Assembly (NCBI RefSeq): GCF_027580225.2
Contig: NC_073353.2
Location: 37,235,001-37,299,000 of the forward strand
DNA: 64,000 nucleotides
Direction of reading: 5' to 3'
DNA from: Misgurnus anguillicaudatus
Lineage: Eukaryota; Chordata; Actinopteri; Cypriniformes; Cobitidae
Each line of letters begins with the position of its first letter. The stretch's first letter is position 1. Of the stretch, positions 46,537-57,602 are shown piece by piece. A program made the position numbers and the translations under genes. Below the pieces are notes generated by a model that made no database searches, had not been told where the DNA came from, and saw only the letters and a program-made list of their open reading frames with translations.

Positions 46537-48574
46537 GTCTGTCAAACCCATGAATATGTAAAATAATGTGGCTTCTATGGTTTAGTATGGTTGCTTTAAT
46601 TAAATACTGGAAAATTATATACTTATGTATATTGTTTACTTAAACGAAATGTCAAGAAGTTAAATCTTTGGGGTTTCATCTTTCTTTACATTTAAAAAAG
46701 TGCTTGTTGCAGTAGATTTTATTTGCGATATTACATCAGATTTAGGTCTGTTTTAAGTTTCCTGCTTTGATTTTGTCTGAAAGTCTGGATAAATATATGA
46801 CACAATAACCTGTTGTGACATCACTTCTGTTATTATTTCCAAACTAAACAAACAGCACAGCCCTTTATGTAACAGTCTAGTCCAATGTCAAACAGTGGCA
46901 CAGCATCTACAGTGAGAGAGATCTTAGGAAGGTCAACCAGACAGTCAACTGACAGAAACTCCCACAGTGGTGCAGACGTTTGACGTCCCTGAAGGGAAAG
47001 GAAATAAATTGAGGATGGGGGGGGCTCTACACCCTTCTGCCTGTTTACAAGAATTACCACGAGGCTCATGCATCCCAGAATCCCGTGAGGCGGTCGCATC
47101 TGTGCAGTGAGATCCGGCCAGGGTACGAGCACTTTCCCAGAGATATCATTGCACACACACGCACTCTCCAACACATGTTAACATGCACAGACGCAGAGCG
47201 AGAACAGTTTCACATCTGAGCCTGTACATATTCCCTGCTGTCAAAGCCATTCAATCGAAACTCATTTTCTCCTACGCTGTCAAGGCACGATCTGAATTCA
47301 AAGACGCCAGCTACCCGATCAACATGAATCGGTTGTTATGAATGTATTCATCTGCCTTTATGTTGTCTTTGGCTGAATTGCTGATATGTGTGCTGGATCC
47401 GTCAGGTGCGAGGGGACTGCTGGTGAACTTCTCTACCTCCACACGCTCTCTCAGGAGACCCGGGCTGGTTCTGGTGTCGGGAAGTTCCCTGCCGAGAGCC
47501 TGCGCCCATGTAAAAGAATCACTGGCCCGTCCCATTCCAGGCATTGCAGACGCTGGAAAGAATGCCGTGATGAAAGTTATGATAGACTCGGGCAGGGTGG
47601 ACACAGGTTCTGGGACAGAACACACTGGCACCGAGTTAGTGAAAGCTGGGGGAGATTCTGGATGGTTGCGATATGGAGATTATCCAGCAATGATAGTACA
47701 AACTGTTCTTGTCCGAAGGGCTCTACTGACAATCTGGAATGATTCCCCAATGCGATCTAGGAATCAAAATTAACACCTGCTTTGAAGGGACACAATGTTC
47801 TCATCTTAGTCTCCTCTGTAACTCCAGAGCAATGCATCTGCAGCGTGCAATGTATTGCAACCGTCCTGTACATGCGCCACATGCATTTCATCCAAAACAT
47901 ACAGAACAACCCACATGCTGTCTTAAAATGGAACGCTGCAGATAGAACAAAGCGTTCCGATATTTGTCCCCTATGTAACTTTAGATCAGTGGTTTACAAC
48001 AGGCAATGCATACTGTACTGCATGTCAACCACTCCTGGCAATGTTAAACCTTATAGGTCGTGACCTCGCACGAGATCACCAGAGATACAAGATACAGGTT
48101 GCAACAGATTTCCATGGACTGTATCTTATGGTAAGTTGTTTTGAGCGTAGTTCTTACAGCTATAGGCTAGGATTAAATATTTACATTTTTTCTTGTTGAA
48201 TTATGTGAATAGCTAAAGATACAAATGCACTTTTATGGTAATAAACAAAATGTGAACATTCGGAAGTGCACTAAAACTGCAGACACTGAAAGCTTGTTCT
48301 TATATGTTTACAATATGACTAAATACTGATCCAAGCTGGACATAACATTACAGAATTGCTACATACCACAGTTCTTGAGATGTCAACAAAAACAAAACAT
48401 GCATTTAATGTATTTGAGATCCTTTAGTACAAATCATGAATTTGGGAAGGTAAATCCTTTAACGGACTATAAAATGCTCAGCTTTAAAGCAATGCAATGC
48501 ATAAGCAAACGCTCCTGTAAACACAGATATGCTCCATAATGCACCCATCCTAAACATGTACCATATGTATTTTC
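46537..48574. other. Unassigned stretch with overlapping 143- and 106-codon frames
   Basis: At 47311-47773 long frames overlap on opposite strands (plus 143 codons, minus 106) in a GC-richer block. I recognise no domain and see no convincing splice sites. It could be an unrecognised exon or transposon remnant. The rest shows nothing. Confidence 0.4.
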
Positions 48575-49395
48575 AGCCTGGTCTCACTGTTATATGTAGT
48601 AATACTTTTTTGAAACTTTAAAAACACAAAACTTACTTTTTTGTATGTTTAAATAGATGTGTACAAAGTAAACGTATTTGCTACATTTAATCGTATAGCA
48701 TTATTTTTACTGCTACAAAACGTAAATCATTTACAAATCTTTTATACCATAAAGATTGCTGTATAATTTCCCTTTCACCATTTTATCGATCACCCTAATA
48801 ACCCAAACTTTACCCTAAACTCAAATCTTTTATAAAAAATATAAAAAAATGAATGTATTTTTTCCATTCCACAACTTAATGGAAAGAAATATGGAAAATT
48901 GTAGTAACAGTAGTTTTTACTCCGCTTATACAGTTCTACTCCTAAACCTACCCTAAACAGTTTAATAAAATCACGTACTGTTAGAAATAAAAAGCATAAG
49001 TGTAATTACTATGATTTATTTATTGGGTAATTTCAAAAGCTGTACCATTTACAAATCTTTTATACCATAAAGATTGCTGTATAATTTCCCTTTCACCATT
49101 TTATCGATCACCCTAATAACCCAAACTTTACCCTAAACCAAATCCTTTATAAAAAATATTTTAAAAAATGAATGTATTTTTTCCATTCCACAACTTAATG
49201 GAAAGAAATATGGAAAATTGTAGTAACAGTAGTTTTTACTCCGCTTATACAGTTCTACTCCTAAACCTACCCTAAACAGTTTATTAAAATCACGTACTGT
49301 TAGAAATAAAAAGCATAAGTGTAATCACAATGATTTATTTATTGGGTAATTTCAAAAGTTGTACCAAAAGTAGTTAAAATGCAGATGTGCTGCAC
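48575..49395 (+). mobile_element. DNA element with an internal tandem duplication
   Basis: Opens CAGCCTGGTCTCACTGTTAT, an end like that of the palindromic element at 41141, and contains CTACTCCTAAACCTACCCTA, a phrase typical of that cyprinid superfamily. Most of its length is the 318-bp duplicated unit listed next. The right end is unclear. Confidence 0.5.
48728..49363 (+). repeat. 318-bp near-identical tandem duplication
   Basis: Two units start at CATTTACAAATCTTTTATAC (48728 and 49046). They agree almost base for base, with only a few substitutions and short indels near ACCCTAAACtCAAATC and TATAAAAAATATnnnAAAAAA. This points to a recent local duplication. Confidence 0.95.
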
Positions 49396-50321
49396 TCCTC
49401 TTTGGAGTTTATGAAGTACAGAGAAATATTAAAGTTATTAATCCATGAAAACGTCAATCTGGCTTCTCTCAATATTTGAATTTAATTTCATAATGAATTT
49501 GAGATTTGACGTTTATGGTTTCTGCTTAGAACTCGGTTCAAGATCGCTGGATAAAGGGCTGAATTTGGATCTGTTCCTCGCAATGGTATAAATTTTTAAG
49601 ATGTGGATTACAGCAAATGAATAAAAATTAACATCTTTTGTGAATTTATGTTGTGTTTTAGTGTTATTATTGTTGCATAGAAGAAAACGCCTTTTGTGTC
49701 AAGGCAAACAAACTAAATATTACAAAATGGTTTAATTTATTACAGAAATTTTATTCATTTTGAGGTTTTGAAGTGTAGTCTTGTTATGATGTCATTCGCT
49801 AAAAGTCATGAACATTTCATTGGGTAAACGGGTTACTGTCTTAAATAAATAAGTCAGAACATACGACTGAAAACATGTCATTAATATGAGTAAGAAATGA
49901 TATATATTTTCATGAGTTCACGTTGGTATTTTAGACCAAACATGCAACCAACACAAAATGAACTACACAAAGATTGCATGCAGAAGCTAAATGTTCAGTG
50001 TCACCTGACCTGTTCAGCCATCAACAAATGATTAATGATGAGTGGCACACACAAACCACATACACCACTGGACAGCCAACACCTGTGGATCAGACCAGAC
50101 CTGTGACTGACCTGAGGCCTGTGCATTTAAAATTAAAACAAACCCAAGAATCGTGTGACAGCCTATACCACTACCACCATTATGCGAGTATCTGGCAAAC
50201 CCGAGCGTCTATTTTATCATAATCCCTTTTGACGCATCTGCAGCAGGCACTTATTTTGACAAGACACGTGATGCACATAGGATACTTGATGCGCAGAACA
50301 CATATTTTGAAATTACGAACC
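49396..50321. other. Unassigned stretch
   Basis: Nothing recognised. Short frames only. Confidence 0.5.
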
Positions 50322-50329
50322 ACACACAT

Positions 50330-51693
50330 TAGTGTTGGGCGATATGCCCTATTTTCAGATCGTCCTATCGTCAGCCTGTGAGATCGGAAATACACGATAT
50401 TATCGGGGGGCGGGGCAGTAGTTTACTCATTTTTTTATTTGTTAATTTTTACTCATTATAACAAGTCACTTAATGGGTGGACAAAAAAAACAAGACCGCA
50501 ACACCGCCATGACCGCAACCTTCTTAAAACTGATGCCATTAACGCGAGCGCATCATTAAGGAAAATCCACACAAAGTTTAGCTAAAATGTGTATTTGTAA
50601 AACTAGAAATGTTTTCGTATTGCCACGTGATGTAGCAACTGCTCAGTGTCAGTAATCCTAAATCCAAAATACCGCCATACAACAGACGTAGAGTTTTTTT
50701 TAGCTACCAGATCATTGTCAACCGCCTCTGCATCCATCTTCGCTCTGGTATAAGTGACGACGCACACCACACACGTGCACTGCCTTTTTTGTTAGTTTTT
50801 CTTTCTTTTTTTTAAACAGCTAGGAAAATCATCAAACTGTTATCAGAAAGTTTGTGTTAACAAGTCCACACATTTATTTATTTAATATAATTGCAACTTT
50901 TTGCTGTCATATAATTGCACAGGCTGACATTGCGATTGCGATGCGATTAATTGTGCAGCACTACTTAATAACTGTAAAAACATGCATCTGCGCACGTACA
51001 CACACGTGCGCGCACATACAAACTATTCAATGCATTTATTTTGTGCTGTTGCAGAAGACTACATGTGTCAAGCAGTGGTGCTCTCAGAGGAGCCTTTTTA
51101 AACGCATCGGTCCAGCGGAACGCGATCATATTTTAAACACAATCATATATTAAACACGAGGGATGTGTTGCTACAACTCATTGAAATGCATATCATAAAC
51201 AGGATTAATACCTAGTGATCTGACTTCGGACAGAGCGCAGCTCTCTGCACGTAAGCGAGAGTGAGGCGCTAATATGCAGCGGGTCATATTTTAAACAAAA
51301 AGTAAAGTTTGCATCAGCTCGCATGAAACGCATTAAACTGAACAAATACATAAGGATTACTACTTTAGTTTATGTTTAGACTTCGGACAGACGCGAGAGT
51401 GCGTGCACGTGAGACAGAGAGAAGTGCAGCTGCTCATGACGCGGCGCGCTGCGCGCATTAAGTGCAGGTACGTGCAAGAAGGAATTCTCTCTTTACAAGC
51501 TCTCCGCGTAAAGTGAAGCCCACAAACCCTCATGCATTGTCGGTGTTCATATAAAACTATGATAATAATAATAATAATAATAATAATAACCATTCGCCAA
51601 CTATCGTCATGACTATCGCCATGAAAGCCTGCCATTGGCGATATGTCTGAAGATCGTCGATACACGATACTATCGTCTATCGGCACAACCCTA
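50330..51693. mobile_element. 1.36 kb hAT element with ACACACAT duplication
   Basis: The left end TAGTGTTGGGCGATATG and the right-end reverse complement TAGGGTTGTGCCGATAG are imperfect inverted repeats, and the exact 8-bp TSD ACACACAT lies on both sides (50322-50329, 51694-51701). Subterminal ATCGTC/CGATA words recur at both ends (GATCGTCCTATCGTC; CTATCGTCATGACTATCG). The interior has an (AAT)n tract and no transposase frame, so it is non-autonomous. Confidence 0.92.
51561..51589 (+). repeat. (ATA)n microsatellite within the hAT
   Basis: About nine ATA/AAT units between the body and the right subterminal block. Confidence 0.9.
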
Positions 51694-51748
51694 ACACACA
51701 TGACGGGCTACATACATGTTGTGACAAACTTCGCATCGAGCACCCTCG

Positions 51749-51774
51749 AAAAAAGAAGTCACCAGCCGCCACTG
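51749..51774 (-). mobile_element. CAGTGGCGGCTGGTGA terminus relic
   Basis: The plus strand TCACCAGCCGCCACTG is the reverse complement of a widespread fish transposon terminus. Only this end is visible; the next MITE begins immediately after it. Confidence 0.5.
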
Positions 51775-51946
51775 CACTGAAAAAAAATTCATTCAATTTA
51801 CTCAATTTTATAAAGTAAGTGATTGCAATTAATTTATTTAAGCTACATTTCAACAAAAAAAATTGTAAAATAAAATAATTAATAAATTTATTGCAACCAC
51901 TTACCTTAATAAAATTGAGTAAATGGAATGAATAATTTTTTCAGTG
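51775..51946. mobile_element. 172-bp palindromic MITE (CACTGAAAAAA ends)
   Basis: CACTGAAAAAAAATTCATTC and GAATGAATAATTTTTTCAGTG are inverted ends; the arms TTTACTCAATTTTATAAAGTA and TTACCTTAATAAAATTGAGTAA pair. It is non-coding, of a common cyprinid type. Confidence 0.85.
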
Positions 51947-51971
51947 TGATATCTCATTTATTTATCATATT

Positions 51972-52671
51972 TGGGTCAATGACGTGACGTTAATTATTTT
52001 GAGTCCATATGGTTCAATTAAATGTTAAAAAGTTAAAATTACAAAATAAATGTGCATATTACTTGCATACATTCTCTTTTTTGAGGACCAAGCGTGCTCA
52101 CTTGAAACTATCGCATGCTCACGTGAAGCTATCGCATGCTCACGTAAAGCTATCACGCGCACACTTGAAACTTTCGCTTTCAAGTGAGCGTGCGATAGTT
52201 TCACGTGAGCACGTTAAACTAAACTTTTAAAAAAATTCTGCACATAAAGGTTTCGCGTGAGCACATGAAACTAAACTTTATTTAATTTTTGCTCCATGTC
52301 CACTTAGGGGCTCCGTAGTTTTCAGCATATGTAAGGACAAATATTACAAAAACGCATTAAAATTGTAAAAAAATTAATCAAATTATTATTTTTAATGATT
52401 TTTTTATGATTACGCTTACATTCCATCAAGGTGGATAAAATATTTAATATTTCTCATTCTTTGGCGCAATTGGCGGTTACACCATTTGACATTTTCAGGT
52501 CCATTCAGTCTTAACTTTCATAAAAATGGTGCAAATGTAATTTTTTATTGCATATATTCAACATATATACACTATGTGTATTGGAATAAACCTGATGCAT
52601 GCTTTTAAAACAAGTTTTTTAAAAGATTTTTGAATTTCCCATCTTGCCGAACCGTTTCTGTCAATGACCCA
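51972..52671. mobile_element. TGGGTCAATGAC inverted-repeat element
   Basis: The left end TGGGTCAATGAC and right-end reverse complement TGGGTCATTGAC match at 11 of 12 bases, bounding 700 bp. The left third carries the CACGTG-rich array listed separately. It is non-coding. A flanking TSD could not be established. Confidence 0.75.
52094..52280. repeat. Array of GCTCACGTGAAACTATCGC units, direct then inverted
   Basis: Units of about 24-25 bp (GTGCTCACTTGAAACTATCG, ATGCTCACGTGAAGCTATCG and so on) occur four times directly, then flip (TTCAAGTGAGCGTGCGATAG, TTTCACGTGAGCACG, TTTCGCGTGAGCACATG). Several contain the E-box palindrome CACGTG. They lie in the left subterminal part of the 51972-52671 element, where transposase-binding arrays usually sit. 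Confidence 0.85.
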
Positions 52672-54056
52672 TTTATCAGTGAGATAAAATAAAGAGCAAA
52701 CCTGTGTCTCAGATATTTCTCCTCAGAAAAAGACTCAAAAGTAATCTCACAAATGTCTCCATTTGAGTTTCAGAGGAGATATCAAAAATGTATGTATTAT
52801 TAAGATTTTAATACAAACTCATTAAACATTTCTCATTAAATTTACCCAAATCCAGATTGTTTTACCTATACAGTCTACAACATTACAACTCACTACTCCT
52901 AAAGTATTTTAACAATTGTCTCATTTGTTTTTATTTAAATTTCTCCTAAGCAATTTTAGTTAAGTTGAGAGTACGTTGATATTTAATTGGAACAACTAAG
53001 ATCTCCTGAGCTATGAAAGAGCAAACTTTAAGCAACAACATTTTCCGTTGAGTTTTCCTTTATACAAGATATAAATTGGAAATGTAAATTATAAAAATAG
53101 TCTTTTATCAATACCTTAAAAATGATATGCATTACAATGTGTACATCAAAACCTTTAATGATGCATTGTATCAGTATAATATTTTTAAATGCGCGTTTGT
53201 CTATATATAAGGGGTCTAGTGGTTTATGGGTTTGGACTCCTCATCATCGATCACAATTTTGGCATTATTTTTTCAGCCCTCCACCTGCATGTTGCACAGC
53301 ACCAACCCTGTCACAACAACCACAAACAGCCGTGACCCACCCTGACCCACAACGACCCCACCGCCATCTGTTGCAGCAGGCGTAGATCCCCACTGATGAG
53401 CAGGACCCATTAGTTGGTGCAGAAGGCCCCCATAAGTCCCCCTGTGCTGGGGCAAAGCATAGGAGCCTCACACCCGTACAATACAGATATAGAGAGCGAT
53501 AGCACCTGAAAGATTAGGGTAAGTGCTTAGTGTGTGAATGTGCAGAGGCTCTCGAGGGCCAACTGCAATCTTTGCTAAGAGCCCCAGCTGAGCGCCTGTA
53601 AACCGAAACGCATAAAGCACCTGACCTGTGTGGGTAAACGGAGCCGGATGGTGCCCAGTCTTAACGAATTCTCCAAAGAGGGGTGGTGGTAGAGGTTGGG
53701 GGGACGTGTGTTTTCTCCATCTTAATGGTTCCCACCCTCCTCCCCAATCATTCAGGTGATACCACCCCCCTCCTGTAAAAAGGAGACACCTGATCCCACT
53801 TGGGGTTCCACATTCAGTTCCCCCTCCCCCAGGCATGCTCGGCTCTGACCTCTGACCCCTACTTTGCAGGCTATTTATATGGATTCGTACTTGACCTGAC
53901 AGCTACAGAAAGGGCTGGAGGAGGGGAGGTTAATCTCTTCCTGAATGACAGGCCTGAATGAAACTATCTGTACTAAGTTAATAAGGGCACAAGAGGTAGG
54001 GCATCAGTAAATGCTGATCTAAAGGTATGAACTTATTAGAAGAGTTGGTATCTAAA
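52672..54056. other. Unassigned stretch
   Basis: The 52690-53060 part looks like an AT-rich repeat without clear ends. Overlapping frames at 53265-53836 lie on C/G-rich low-complexity sequence and match no protein I know. Confidence 0.45.
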
Positions 54057-54060
54057 TTAA

Positions 54061-54449
54061 AGGGATAGTTCACCCAAAAATCATTTACTCACACTCATGT
54101 TGTTACAACCCTGTATGAGTTTTTTTTTATAAACACAAGATATTTTGATAAATGATGATACGCACACAGATGCCTTAACCATCGACTTCCATAGTAGGAA
54201 AACAAATATTATGAAAGTATTGGGATAAATGATAATAAATATATTTTGATAATTGATGGTAAGCACACAGTTGACGGTAATAATTGCATTTTATCGTATT
54301 CGCTTTTCCTACTACGGAAGTAAATGGCTACAATCCGCTTACCGTCATTTATTAAAATATCTTCTTTTGTGTTCATCGGGAAAAAAACTGCAACAACATG
54401 AGGTTGAGAAAATTATGACTGGATTTTCATTTTTGGGTGAAATTTCCCT
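54061..54449. mobile_element. Complete TTAA-flanked foldback MITE
   Basis: The ends AGGGATAGTTCACCC and GGGTGAAATTTCCCT sit exactly inside TTAA (54057-54060, 54450-54453). The arms with GGTAAGCACACAG / CCGCTTACCGTCATTTATTA and CTTCCATAGTAGGAAAA / TTTTCCTACTACGGAAG form a near-complete palindrome. It is the same family as 6354, 37284, 58329 and 63363. Confidence 0.92.
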
Positions 54450-54474
54450 TTAACTCAAGTAGACTTTTCAACAG

Positions 54475-55133
54475 TTCTAGTTCTAGTTCTAGTTCTAGTT
54501 CTTTTATTTATAGAGCACGTTTTACACAGTCAGCAGACTGACCAAAGTGCTGTACAGGTAAACATATAAAACAAACCAAATGCATAGTAATATATTAAAA
54601 CAACAATAAAATAGAATTTGGCAGAACCCATGTCAGTAAATAGTACATAAATCCGTGAATGTCAGTTGACAAACACACAACATACATTTGACAGAAGGCA
54701 ATATGTCTGCCACTGCGTATGTCAGTTGACAATACACAAAACTACACAAGTCGATTAAAACAGGCTTTTATATTTAGTCATTAACAAAGGCTAGAGAAAA
54801 CAGATGGGTTTTCAATAGGGACTTAAAGATACCTAAAGATGGAGCAATTCTGATGTGCATTGGCAGACTGTTCCACAGCCTCGGGCCCGTGACAGAAAAG
54901 GCTCTATCACCTCTGTGTTTTAATCTGGTGGAGGGGATTTTAAGCAAATTTTGATTACCAGAACGTAGATCTCGGGGGGGGTTGTATGGTCGTAGGAGTT
55001 CCGATAGGTAGCTTGGGGCCAGACTGTGCAAACATTTGTAGACAAATAAAAGTATTTTAAAATGTATCCGGTACTGAATCAGCAGCCAGTGGAGAGCTCG
55101 AAGAAGTGGGGTAGCGTGATCGTATTTGCGGCC
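54475..55133 (-). mobile_element. L2/CR1-clade LINE 3' end, antisense, 5'-truncated
   Basis: The low-coordinate end is a TTCTAG hexamer repeated about five times, the short tandem 3' tail of this LINE class. Above it lie a 3' UTR (TTTATTTATAGAGCAC, GACCAAAGTGCTGTACAGGT) and then the C-terminal coding end of the reverse-transcriptase ORF. Sequence stops abruptly near 55133, the usual 5' truncation of LINE copies. Confidence 0.88.
54774..55133 (-). pseudogene. LINE ORF2 C-terminal fragment
   Basis: An open frame of about 119 codons ends in its own stop. In order it shows DHATPLLRALHWL, RIHFKILLFVYKCLHSLAPS, YLSELL, RGDRAFSVTGPRLWNSLP and FKSLLKTHLF, the conserved C-terminal signature after the reverse-transcriptase domain in L2/CR1/Rex1-type LINEs. 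A stop lies just upstream and the catalytic RT motifs are absent, so the fragment is inactive, yet this stretch carries no frameshift. Confidence 0.88.
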
Positions 55134-55554
55134 TTAGAAATACAGAAACGCAGCTTTTCTAGTAACAAATAACTTCCCAACATATATCAAAACAATATAA
55201 TTGGTAATACTTCACTGATCATAAGAAAAAATACTGTAGTATACTTTAGTATTCACTATAGTAAACACTAGTATATTAATTACTGCACTTTGTTAATGTA
55301 TACTATAGTGAATTGATCAACTGCTGTAAATACTGTACTTCAAAATTTATACGTTTGATATGATTTGCTTTCGCTCCTGCGATGTTAAGAGTTACGGTGA
55401 GGGTCTTCGTTAATGTTTGTTTTTGTACGATTCAATTCTACAAATTAGCCAAATCGCTAAAAAACAAATTCCTGTGGGATCAGGCTGGTTTATTTCACTC
55501 TGTTGTAAATTACTTTGTATGTGCCAGCAACATTGACTAAACTATAAATGAAAT
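55134..55554. repeat. Two decayed repeat relics
   Basis: At 55235-55325 GTATACTTTAGTATTCACTA, TAGTAAACACTAG and TATACTATAGTGAAT form a loose palindrome of a common cyprinid type. At 55347-55489, TTAGCCAAATCG and GGGATCAGGCTG are remnants of the TTAGCCAC palindromic family seen at 41141. Confidence 0.5.
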
Positions 55555-55704
55555 TTAAAGGTGTTGCATGTAAATTTTAGCATATACGGCATCTAGTGGT
55601 GAGATTGCAAATTGCAACCAACAGCTCACCCCTATATTTCGAAACGCATATGATAGCCGCAACAGGATAAACATGTCGTCTCTGAGACAACGTAGGGATG
55701 AAAC

Positions 55705-55961
55705 TAGTGCTGTGTTCAAAATATCGATACGACGATACATCGTCATGGACGCCTGACGATGCGCGCAGCGATACAGCACCTTCCGTATCGATTCGGATGT
55801 ACTTTTGAAAGTAACCTGAAGAAATGCTGTTGATCCATGATCCATATGGAAAGGATGCATGTGTCCCGCGGAGTACGTAGAGTTAAAGGTGGCGGGGTAT
55901 ACTTTCACTTTGCGTGTCTGTCTCGCTGGCGCACGTGTCTGCATAGTGAGCCGCGTACTCG

Positions 55962-55992
<31 letters not shown>

Positions 55993-56451
55993 GCGCGTGC
56001 GCATTAAAGTCAATGAGTTCAGTATGAAAGCGCAGATATCTTAGCCTATACTACTGCAAAGGGCTTTATTATCCACTCTCTTATAAAAAAATTATATTAA
56101 ATAGTATTAAGTCTGACTGCATGTTTATAGATATATTCATAGATGTAGAATAATGAGAGACAAGAGTAAGGCACCATCTTTGTAAAACTGCTTTTAAAAA
56201 AACATAATGTTAAGTACTACTCTGCGATTTTAAATATTTCTAATAGCTAATAAATGAATGGCAAAAACACAACTGTTACAACACTGCTTATTCAATGTAC
56301 AATAAACAAATAATAATAATAATAATAATGTTACTAAATTCTAAACAAAAATGTAATTCAAAATAGTCTTTTATCGTGCTGCGCATCGTATCGGGACCCT
56401 TGTATCGGGATACGTATCGTATCTGGGAATTGTTGGCGATACACAGCCCTA
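55705..56451. mobile_element. hAT element with GATGAAAC duplication
   Basis: The left end TAGTGCTGTGTTC and right-end reverse complement TAGGGCTGTGTAT are inverted repeats; the exact 8-bp TSD GATGAAAC flanks them (55697-55704, 56452-56459). Subterminal blocks are full of CGATAC/GTATCG words at both ends. It includes (CT)n at 55965-55992 and (AAT)n near 56309. It is non-coding. A relic of the same family is at 20876-20945. Confidence 0.93.
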
Positions 56452-56495
56452 GATGAAACGCACTTTGAACAGTTTGTCTGTTTAGGGTTAATATG

Positions 56496-56823
56496 TGTTC
56501 ACACCAGCCGCGGAAGAGGCGCCAAAAATGCACTATTCGCGTGTAGTTGGACGCTTAAACATTTTGAGTGTACTTGCTTCATTCGCGCGTGAAATTCTAG
56601 TCTTCGAGACATTCACGCAGAAATTCACGTCATGGGAGGGGCTTCTTCTGCCTTCGTTTGCTTCCTGTAATCACATCACTACTAAAGCAAGCTCCTGATT
56701 GGTTAATGAGGCGCGAATATCCGCTAAAGTTCAGATTTTCAACTTCGGAACTTTCGCATCTTTGCATTGACTTAACATGTAAATCGCTCACGCTTGCCGC
56801 CTCTTCTGTGGCTGGTGTGAACA
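56496..56823. mobile_element. 328-bp inverted-repeat MITE, Harbinger-related
   Basis: The left end TGTTCACACCAGCCGCGGAA and right-end reverse complement TGTTCACACCAGCCACAGAA match at 18 of 20 bases, continuing into GAGGCG. The centre shares CTGATTGGTTAA (minus-strand sense TTAACCAATCAGGAGC) with the 45711-46533 element. It is non-coding. The TSD is ambiguous. Confidence 0.85.
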
Positions 56824-56907
56824 ATACATTACTGTAAAAACATGACGACGACTTCCATGTAAACCGCGGTGTATATAGATAAAAACGGCTCATTGTAAAG
56901 TAATAAA

Positions 56908-57602
56908 CAGGGTTCCCACACTTTAGTTCACTTTAAATTTAAGGACCTTTCAAGAACTTTCCAGGTCCAATAGCCTCAAATCCAAGGACTAAATGTGGGG
57001 ACACATTTCAAGTGAGAGCAAGGTTACATCGTGTTACCTTTTAAGATACACTGTTACTGTTACTCGTGCTGCGTCACTGCGGAGACACTTTGGGAAAGTG
57101 CGTCTTAATGTGTATATCAAATTCAACCAATGATGAGGCTTAATGACAAAGACAGGGTAACGCGAAAGCCAGGAAGTATCACTATCTAAAATATTACCAA
57201 AGATGGCGTTACAGGGACGCAGGAAGTATGGCAAGGGAGACCCAGTGTCTCGTTCCCTTCTCAGGGAACAACAGTTACACACGTAACCCGAGACGTTTTC
57301 ATGTGTCAAACACAACTATGCAAAAAAGCATTTTGGTATGAATCAACATTTGCATACCGAAGATATAAGCATTTAAAGCAAACAGTTTAGCACGTGTGCT
57401 TAAAAAGTCTAGAATTTATATGATATTATCACACAGGGAATAATATGGATTTTTTTCCAAAAAAACTCTTACATAAAATAGATTCAAGCATGTCAATGAC
57501 CTGTATCTATGTATGTATATTTTCAAAAACTTCCCAGGGCCTTGAATTTTTTCCCCCAGATTCACAAACTTTCAAGGATTTCAAGGACCTGTGGGAACCC
57601 TG
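56908..57602. mobile_element. hAT element (CAGGGTTCCCACA ends)
   Basis: The left end CAGGGTTCCCACA and the reverse complement of the right end CAGGGTTCCCACA are identical. AATAAA lies directly outside both ends (56902-56907, 57603-57608), six matching bases of what should be an 8-bp hAT TSD. Subterminal CCTTTCAAGAACTTTCCAGG / AACTTTCAAGGATTTCAAGG repeats pair. A separate repeat lies inside (57035-57310). Confidence 0.87.
57035..57310 (-). mobile_element. Nested repeat with TAACCCGAGACGTTTTCATG end
   Basis: On the minus strand it starts CATGAAAACGTCTCGGGTTA and contains GTTCCCTGAGAAGGGAACGA and GAGACACTGGGTCTCCCTTG, a sequence I recall as a very common cyprinid dispersed repeat (GTAACC...TTCCCTGAGAAGGGAACGAG). 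It lies within the hAT at 56908-57602, making it a further nesting level. Borders are approximate. Confidence 0.6.
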
